Source: Bacteroidales bacterium UBA4360 (GTDB lineage Bacteria > Bacteroidota > Bacteroidia > Bacteroidales > UBA932). From it: 64,000 nt of DNA. The notes under the pieces were generated by a model. That model ran no database searches, had not been told where the DNA came from, and saw nothing but the letters and a program-made list of their open reading frames with translations. The number at the start of each line of letters is the position of its first letter. The first letter of the stretch is position 1. Made by a program: the position numbers and the translations under genes. The stretch covers positions 288,410-352,409 of the forward strand of contig DGSO01000013.1 in NCBI GenBank assembly GCA_002393945.1. The letters run 5' to 3'. Below are positions 58,808-64,000 of this stretch, one piece after another.

Positions 58808-60245
58808 AGCAATAAACAGAAACACTGTGGTAAATTCAATGTGGTGGAAAGTTCTGGAGCGCTTTTCATCGCAGTTCATGAATTTATTTATACAGATTGT
58901 ACTTGCCAGAATCCTTCTTCCTGAAGATTTTGGCAGCTTGGCCATCATCAATGCTATAATAGTCTATTGCGCCATTTTCGTCCAATCAGGATTGTCGACC
59001 GCCATAGTTCAGAAGAAGGAACTTAACAAAGATGATGTCCCCACATTGCTGACAACCAGTTTGACAATTGCCCTGGTATTATATATTCCGCTGTTTTTTC
59101 TGGCCCCAACAATTGCTGAATATTACAAATTGAGTAATCTTGTGTGGCCGTTGCGAATAGAGGCGCTTATTCTCTTCCTCGGTGCGGTCAACTCTATTCA
59201 AACAGCCATCTATCAAAGAAGAATGGCGTTCAAAGCCTTATTCTTCAGGTCTCTATTAGCAGTCCCCATTTCAGGTGCAATTGGAATTGTGATGGCGTAT
59301 AAGGGATTTGGTATTTGGGCGTTGGTGGCACAAAGCATTATCCATTATGTTGTTTTTATTGTCTTTATGTCACTTGACCCATCAGCTCGATTCGGTTTTG
59401 GCTTTTCAAAAAAGAGCGCTAAAGAGCTTTATTCTTTCAGTGGAAAGATCCTCCTGTCAAATCTTGTATCTGGATTTGGGGATACGGTGCGCACTATGAC
59501 AATTGGAAAGAAATATACTCCAGACCGCTTAGCATTTTATGATAAGGCATATTCGTATTCTAGCTTGGTGACGCAGGTTGTTACGACTTCAATGGCATCA
59601 GTCTTATTGCCGACATTCTCTCGCTCTCAGGATGAGAGATCAAATCTCCTCCGAATGTCGAGATTATCTGTTCGGCTTATATCATTCGTGATGATGCCCG
59701 CTTTGATGGGTGTTGCTGTCGCAGCAGAGCCATTGGTCGTTATCTTACTCTCCTCAAAGTGGGCTCCTTGCGTTCCTTTCTTAATTGTGTTTTGCTTTCT
59801 ACGATTGCCTTGTTGCATAACTACTATCGACAAGCAGGTATATTTCTCGATAGGTAACAGTTCCATTGCTATGTACTACGAAATAGGGCTTTTGGTGGTG
59901 AACTTACTAACGCTTTTTTTCACTGTACGCATCAGTATAATGGCAATAGCGATAGGTGCTATGATTGTGGAATTATTAGGCAATATTGTCTTATGCATAG
60001 TAAGCTCAAAAGTCTATGGATATTACATCTCCTTTAGGTTAAACGATATATGGCGACCTGCACTTTGCACGCTTGCGATGGCAGGTATTGGCGTTAGCGT
60101 TTATTTGCTTCATTTGAATCATATTTGGACATTGAGCCTTCAAATAGTTCTGTGTTTGGCTACATATTACTGTATGTCCTGCATATTCAATAAAGAAATC
60201 CTATCTTACGTTAGAGAAATTGTTAAAAATAAAATACACAAATAA
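58800..60245 (+). CDS. Wzx-like polysaccharide flippase
   Basis: A 481-residue membrane protein of the MOP superfamily that moves undecaprenyl-linked repeat units across the inner membrane. It begins with NTVVNSMWWKVLERFSSQFMNLFIQIVLARILLPEDFG, typical of Wzx/TuaB-type transporters, and has 12-14 hydrophobic helices. Together with the Wzy-like protein this indicates a Wzx/Wzy-dependent pathway. It overlaps the glycosyltransferase gene by 8 bases. Confidence 0.88.
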   Translation: MAEAINRNTVVNSMWWKVLERFSSQFMNLFIQIVLARILLPEDFGSLAIINAIIVYCAIFVQSGLSTAIVQKKELNKDDVPTLLTTSLTIALVLYIPLFFLAPTIAEYYKLSNLVWPLRIEALILFLGAVNSIQTAIYQRRMAFKALFFRSLLAVPISGAIGIVMAYKGFGIWALVAQSIIHYVVFIVFMSLDPSARFGFGFSKKSAKELYSFSGKILLSNLVSGFGDTVRTMTIGKKYTPDRLAFYDKAYSYSSLVTQVVTTSMASVLLPTFSRSQDERSNLLRMSRLSVRLISFVMMPALMGVAVAAEPLVVILLSSKWAPCVPFLIVFCFLRLPCCITTIDKQVYFSIGNSSIAMYYEIGLLVVNLLTLFFTVRISIMAIAIGAMIVELLGNIVLCIVSSKVYGYYISFRLNDIWRPALCTLAMAGIGVSVYLLHLNHIWTLSLQIVLCLATYYCMSCIFNKEILSYVREIVKNKIHK

Positions 60246-60254
60246 TTTTGAATT

Positions 60255-61388
60255 ATGATTAATGTTTATCAGCCCACCTTGGGTAAGGAAGAGCTTGAGG
60301 CTCTTGGAAAAGTGTTTGAGTCTAATTGGCTTGGTAAAGGAAAGAAGGTTGCTGAGTTCGAAGAGAAATATGCTGAGCATATTAAGTCTTCGAAGGATTT
60401 GGTTTTGACAACCAACTGTTGCAGCGAAGGTCTCTTCTCCTCAATGCATTTACTGGATATTCATCCTGGAGATGAGGTGATTCTGCCTACAATCAGCTTC
60501 ATTGGCGCAGGAAATGCAGTATGCGCCTGCGGAGCTAAGATGGTTCTCTGTGACGTGGATCCTCGTACACTAAATGCCCGAGCCGAGGATATAGAGAAAG
60601 TGATTACACCTAAAACAAAAGCACTCCTGCTGCTCCATTATGGCGGTATTCCGTGTGAAATGGATGAGATAATGGCATTATGTAACAAGCACGGTATCAA
60701 AGTCATCGAAGATGCTGCTGCCGGTGTTTGCTCATTCTATAAGGGCAAGGCCGTCGGTACTTTCGGAGATATGGGTATGTGGTCGTTTGATGCGATGAAG
60801 ATTTTGGTGTGTGGTGATGGCGCTATGCTTCATTTCAACACTCCCGAACTTCGTCACAAGGCAGATCGTTGGCTGTATTTCGGACTGGAAACAAAGAGCG
60901 GTTATGAAAATAGCGTCGCTCAGAAGTGGTGGGAGTTCGATATCTCCAGTTTTGGTCATCGTGCTATTATGAACGATATGACTGCCTGTATGGCCTTGGA
61001 GCAACTTAAGAAACTTCCAATGTTTATGGAAAAGCGTGCTCGCGTCCACAATTTCTATACAGAGAAGTTGGCGGAGTTCACTTGGATTGACCTTCCTCCT
61101 GTTCTCCCTGAGTATGTTGAGACTTCCTACTATTTCTATCACATTCAGGTAAAGAATGGAAAACGTGACCAGTTTGCAAAGTTCCTACGCGAGAATGGTA
61201 TTTATACAACTTATCGCTATTTTCCTCTGCATCGCGTGCCGGGTTATGGCGTTACTGGGAACTTCCCTAATGCTGATTATGCTGCAGATCACACATTGAA
61301 TCTTCCTATTCACCAGACCATCTCGGATGATGAGCTAGATTACATCTACGAGAAGGTTAAGGAATTCGACAAACTCTATTGCAAGTAG
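60255..61388 (+). CDS. DegT/DnrJ/EryC1/StrS-family sugar aminotransferase
   Basis: PLP enzyme that aminates a keto nucleotide sugar. The 377-residue protein has NWLGKGKKVAEFEEKYAEH, TNCCSEGLF, GDEVILPTISFIGAGNAV, the cofactor-binding EDAAAGVCSF (Asp), the Schiff-base Lys in MWSFDAMKILVCGDGAML, and RYFPLHRVPGYG. A dTDP-4-keto-6-deoxy sugar from rfbB is the likely substrate. Next to it are two possible acyl carriers (56008 and 61392) for the new amino group. Confidence 0.9.
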   Translation: MINVYQPTLGKEELEALGKVFESNWLGKGKKVAEFEEKYAEHIKSSKDLVLTTNCCSEGLFSSMHLLDIHPGDEVILPTISFIGAGNAVCACGAKMVLCDVDPRTLNARAEDIEKVITPKTKALLLLHYGGIPCEMDEIMALCNKHGIKVIEDAAAGVCSFYKGKAVGTFGDMGMWSFDAMKILVCGDGAMLHFNTPELRHKADRWLYFGLETKSGYENSVAQKWWEFDISSFGHRAIMNDMTACMALEQLKKLPMFMEKRARVHNFYTEKLAEFTWIDLPPVLPEYVETSYYFYHIQVKNGKRDQFAKFLRENGIYTTYRYFPLHRVPGYGVTGNFPNADYAADHTLNLPIHQTISDDELDYIYEKVKEFDKLYCK

Positions 61389-61391
61389 AAT

Positions 61392-62024
61392 ATGGCCGAA
61401 ATAAAGAGTTATTCTGAACTTCAGTTTTATATTAAAGCTGACAGGATAATGAACGGTGTATCTCCCATTATTTCGATAGCAACCAGGCTGTCTTGGTTGC
61501 TGTCGAATTCGTGGGGGGGGGTGAAAGTCAAGTACTTATACTATCTTAGGTGCTATTCCTATTACAAACGTCGAGGTGGTGTGATAGGCAGGATGCAAAG
61601 TTGGTATTATGGCCGAAAATTCCGCACTCTCGGAATGCGATTAGGCTTTAGCATCGGCGAGGATGTCTTTGGTTATGGGCTTGTGCTTCCGCATTATGGA
61701 ACCATTGTTGTCGGAGGAACTAACAGGATTGGCAATTTTGCCACATTGCACACTTGTACTTGTATCGCAGACGAGAAAAGTTATATTGGCGATGCTTTCG
61801 ACTTCGCTACCGGCTCTATTATTTCTAAACATGTGAGTATAGGAGACAATGTGTCTACTTGTGCCAATTCATGCATAACAACTGATGTCGCTTCCGATTC
61901 TTTAGTGGCCGGTTCTCCTGCCAAAGTTGTTAGGTCTGGATACTTACCGTGGTATATCAGAGATGGCGAGACGTTTAATAAAAGAGTAGAGATAATAAAG
62001 AATATAAAAGATTCTCAATTTTAG
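61392..62024 (+). CDS. Hexapeptide-repeat acetyltransferase (serine acetyltransferase-like) with G9 tract
   Basis: A 210-residue protein with a helical N-terminal part and a left-handed beta-helix region (about 90-185) of hexapeptide repeats (VLPHYGTIVVGGTNRIGNFATLHTCTCI, GSIISKHVSIGDNVSTCANS), ending in VAGSPAKVVRSG, a standard acetyl-CoA-binding end. Probably an O- or N-acetyltransferase of the polysaccharide. Nine G residues in a row at 61513-61521 (coding W-G-G) are a potential slippage site that could switch the gene off. Confidence 0.85.
   Translation: MAEIKSYSELQFYIKADRIMNGVSPIISIATRLSWLLSNSWGGVKVKYLYYLRCYSYYKRRGGVIGRMQSWYYGRKFRTLGMRLGFSIGEDVFGYGLVLPHYGTIVVGGTNRIGNFATLHTCTCIADEKSYIGDAFDFATGSIISKHVSIGDNVSTCANSCITTDVASDSLVAGSPAKVVRSGYLPWYIRDGETFNKRVEIIKNIKDSQF
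61513..61521 (+). repeat. G9 homopolymer inside the acetyltransferase gene
   Basis: Nine consecutive G residues at codons 41-43 or so. Gain or loss of one base would shift the frame and truncate the protein before its catalytic beta-helix. In this window version the gene is in the ON frame. Confidence 0.8.
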
Positions 62025-62025
62025 T

Positions 62026-63144
62026 ATGACTATACTGATCGCAGGTGATTTTTGCCCACAAGGACGGGTCGCTCCGTTAATCGATAATGGTGACTTTGAT
62101 TCTGTACTAAGAGATGTTCGTGCGATGGTCTCAGAGGCAGATTATCGGATAGTGAACTTTGAATGTCCAGTCTGTAGTGGGGTAGAATCGCCGCTTGAAA
62201 AACAGGGTCCCAACCTCAGCTGCACCGGAAAGGGCGTCGAGGCCATCAAACGGGCGGGCTTCGACTGCGTAACCCTCGCCAACAATCATTTCTATGACTA
62301 TGGCGACGCTGGTGTAAAGAACACCATCGAAAAATGTGCAGAGGTAGGTCTCGATACGGTAGGAGGAGGAATGAGCCTCAAAGAGGCTTCAGCGATTCTG
62401 TATAAGAAGATAGAAGACAAGACTCTGGCCGTCATCAACTGCTGCGAGCACGAGTTTTCGATTGCATCAGATAATCACGGAGGCTCCAATCCGCTGAATC
62501 CCGTGCAGCAGTACTATGCCATCAAGCAGGCTAAAGAGAATGCGGAATATGTCCTTGTCATAGTTCACGGAGGACACGAGCACTGGCAGTTGCCTTCTCC
62601 CCGTATGAAGGAGACCTACCGTTTCTTCATTGATGCAGGAGCAGATGCCGTGGTGAATCATCATCAGCATTGTTACAGTGGATTTGAAGTGTACAATGGA
62701 AATCCTATTTTCTATGGGCTGGGGAACTTCTGCTTTGACCGAAGAGGGAACTGGGGACAGAAATGGCACGAAGGCCTGCTGTTGATGCTTACTTTTGAAG
62801 AAGGAAAAGTGGGTTATGAGATTTTCCCTTATCAGCAGTGCCTTGAAAAGACTAGTATTGAATTCCTTGAAAAGTCGGCATTTGATGAAAGGTTAGACGA
62901 GTTGAATGAAATCATTCAAGACGAGAAACGGCTTGCTGAAGAGACCAAGAAGTATTACGCCTCGGCAGAAGACAAAATGAGCGAGGTGTTCGAGCCTTGC
63001 GATGGCAAGTTCTATCTGGCTGGGAAAAGACGTGGCTGGTTGCCATCCCTGATTTCGAAGAAAAGAAAGCTGTTGGCAGAGAATCTGATTTGCTGCGAGT
63101 CGCACAGAGACAAGATGATATACTATTTGGAACACAAGAAATAA
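62026..63144 (+). CDS. CapA-family (PGA_cap) metallophosphatase-like protein
   Basis: A 372-residue protein of the CapA type. Metal-site motifs are in order: IAGDFCPQG (5-13), VNFECPV, LANNHFYDYG, VIVHGGHEHW and NHHQHCYSGFE. CapA proteins take part in poly-gamma-glutamate or other capsule synthesis; no signal peptide is visible, so this one may be cytosolic. The C-terminal 100 residues are charged and Lys-rich. It starts 1 base after the acetyltransferase stop. Confidence 0.87.
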   Translation: MTILIAGDFCPQGRVAPLIDNGDFDSVLRDVRAMVSEADYRIVNFECPVCSGVESPLEKQGPNLSCTGKGVEAIKRAGFDCVTLANNHFYDYGDAGVKNTIEKCAEVGLDTVGGGMSLKEASAILYKKIEDKTLAVINCCEHEFSIASDNHGGSNPLNPVQQYYAIKQAKENAEYVLVIVHGGHEHWQLPSPRMKETYRFFIDAGADAVVNHHQHCYSGFEVYNGNPIFYGLGNFCFDRRGNWGQKWHEGLLLMLTFEEGKVGYEIFPYQQCLEKTSIEFLEKSAFDERLDELNEIIQDEKRLAEETKKYYASAEDKMSEVFEPCDGKFYLAGKRRGWLPSLISKKRKLLAENLICCESHRDKMIYYLEHKK

Positions 63145-63159
63145 AGAGCAGTAGAAAGA

Positions 63160-64000
63160 ATGGCAAGTATAAATTCGATATTGACCAAGTTGGTGATGAA
63201 GACCAACTTCCTCTATTCAGATGAGATGTATCTCAGGATGCTATTCCGCTTGAAGATGGGGTACAAGCTGAATTTGAAGAATCCGAAGACCTATTCGGAG
63301 AAACTGATGTGGCTGAAACTTCACGACCATAACCCCGAATATACCAAACTGGTTGACAAATTTGCTGTCAAGGATATCGTCGCGCATAAGATCGGTTCGC
63401 AGTATGTTATCCCTACTTTGGGAATATGGGATAGACCTGAAGATATTGAATGGGATAAGCTGCCCAATCGGTTTGTCTTGAAAACCACCCACGGAGGAGG
63501 CAATACCGGTGTGGTTATTTGCAAGGACAAGGCTACATTCGACAAGGACAAAGCGATTGAAAAACTGAATCGGAGCCTCAAGCAGGATATTTACAAAACC
63601 CTCCGGGAGTGGCCCTATAAGAATGTACCTCGCAGGATCATTGCCGAGCAATTTATCGAAGGTGAGCATAATGACTTGCCTGATTATAAGTTTTTCTGTT
63701 TTGATGGAGAGGTAAAAGCACTTTTCATAGGAACGGAGAGAGGTTCCGGCAATGTGAAGTTTGATTACTTCGATGCCGATTTTAATCATTTAGACTTAGT
63801 TCAAACCCATCCGATGTCGGGAAGAACCATACCTAAACCTGTTTGTTTTGAGGAGATGAAAGACATTGCAGGTCGCCTGTCGCAAGGAATTCCTCACGTT
63901 CGAATCGATTTATACGAAGTCCGAGGACATATCTATTTTGGGGAGTACACCTTCTATCATCACGGAGGCTGTGTTCCCTTCCATCCTCAGAGTTGGGATT
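63160..64000 (+). CDS. TupA-like ATP-grasp protein, cut by the window end
   Basis: At least 280 residues. It starts with MASINSILTKLVMK, then NPKTYSEKLMWLKLHDHNPEYTKLVDKFAVKDIV, FVLKTTHGGGNTGVVI (ATP-binding glycine loop), IIAEQFIEGEHNDLPDYKFFCFDGEV and RIDLYEVRGHIYFGEYTFYHHGG, the order seen in TupA-like/ATP-grasp proteins of capsule loci. Such proteins are thought to modify or transfer to polysaccharide or teichuronic-type polymers. It begins 15 bases after capA and continues past position 64000. Confidence 0.8.
   Translation, partial: MASINSILTKLVMKTNFLYSDEMYLRMLFRLKMGYKLNLKNPKTYSEKLMWLKLHDHNPEYTKLVDKFAVKDIVAHKIGSQYVIPTLGIWDRPEDIEWDKLPNRFVLKTTHGGGNTGVVICKDKATFDKDKAIEKLNRSLKQDIYKTLREWPYKNVPRRIIAEQFIEGEHNDLPDYKFFCFDGEVKALFIGTERGSGNVKFDYFDADFNHLDLVQTHPMSGRTIPKPVCFEEMKDIAGRLSQGIPHVRIDLYEVRGHIYFGEYTFYHHGGCVPFHPQSWD

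Overview
The window looks like a chromosomal segment of a Bacteroidales bacterium (phylum Bacteroidota). The evidence is the gene content: an FtsE, TPR protein and outer-membrane barrel next to gyrB, trigger factor-clpP-clpX, a DPP-IV type peptidase, and a UpxY-like NusG paralogue opening a polysaccharide locus. Promoters follow the Bacteroidota pattern (TTTG or TTG, 19-20 nt, TAnnTTTG), and purine-rich Shine-Dalgarno sites are largely absent. The housekeeping part is GC-rich and the accessory cassettes are visibly AT-rich. I cannot name a genus.

Region 1 (1-23010) is housekeeping: ftsE, a periplasmic TPR protein, an outer-membrane barrel protein, gyrB, a 7TM-HD phosphodiesterase (PgpH-like), tig-clpP-clpX, tRNA-Val(GAC), tcdA, an ABC-F ATPase with lplA, lpdA, a DPP-IV peptidase, a small membrane protein, an MTA/SAH nucleosidase and mnmA.

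Region 2 (23063-64000, cut by the window end) is a large surface-polysaccharide locus, all on the + strand. It starts at a good promoter with a UpxY-like antiterminator read from a TTG start. Its sugar blocks are: dTDP-4-keto-6-deoxyhexoses (rfbB, two rfbA copies, rfbC; no rfbD seen); UDP-GlcA/UDP-GalA (ugd, a UDP-GlcA 4-epimerase, and a GHMP kinase plus nucleotidyltransferase pair that may salvage a free sugar acid); UDP-L-FucNAc (capF, capG, capE); UDP-ManNAcA (wecB, wecC); and a block at 54.5-64.0 kb with aminotransferase, acyltransferases, Wzy polymerase, glycosyltransferase, Wzx flippase, CapA-like protein and a TupA-like ATP-grasp protein. sodB and rubrerythrin also sit in this locus.

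Four groups of defence-like genes are interleaved with the sugar genes in the same orientation: (i) 30.3-33.7 kb, a possible nuclease, a PIN protein and AbiH; (ii) 36.1-40.5 kb, a compact cassette of membrane proteins plus a membrane-anchored nucleoside-deoxyribosyltransferase/TIR-like protein, followed by a DUF4238-like protein; (iii) 45.0-46.9 kb, an HNH protein translationally coupled to a membrane protein; (iv) 49.4-54.3 kb, a six-gene operon of HNH protein, a small Met-Gly-starting protein, a PfkB-deoxyribosyltransferase fusion, a QueC-like ligase, an HhH-GPD glycosylase-like protein and a dGTPase-like HD protein. Group iv is the best candidate for a poorly described system. It resembles the QueC-like modules of type IV CBASS and Qat but lacks their CD-NTase, TGT, ATPase and TatD partners.

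A second theme is a short dispersed repeat (starts CTGTCATTTCGAG, ends GAGAAATCT in the standard form). It fills two intergenic junctions almost exactly, supplies residues 4-13 of a secreted peptidase, and lies in frame inside mnmA and sodB. All assignments come from reading the sequence and remembered family motifs; no database search was run.
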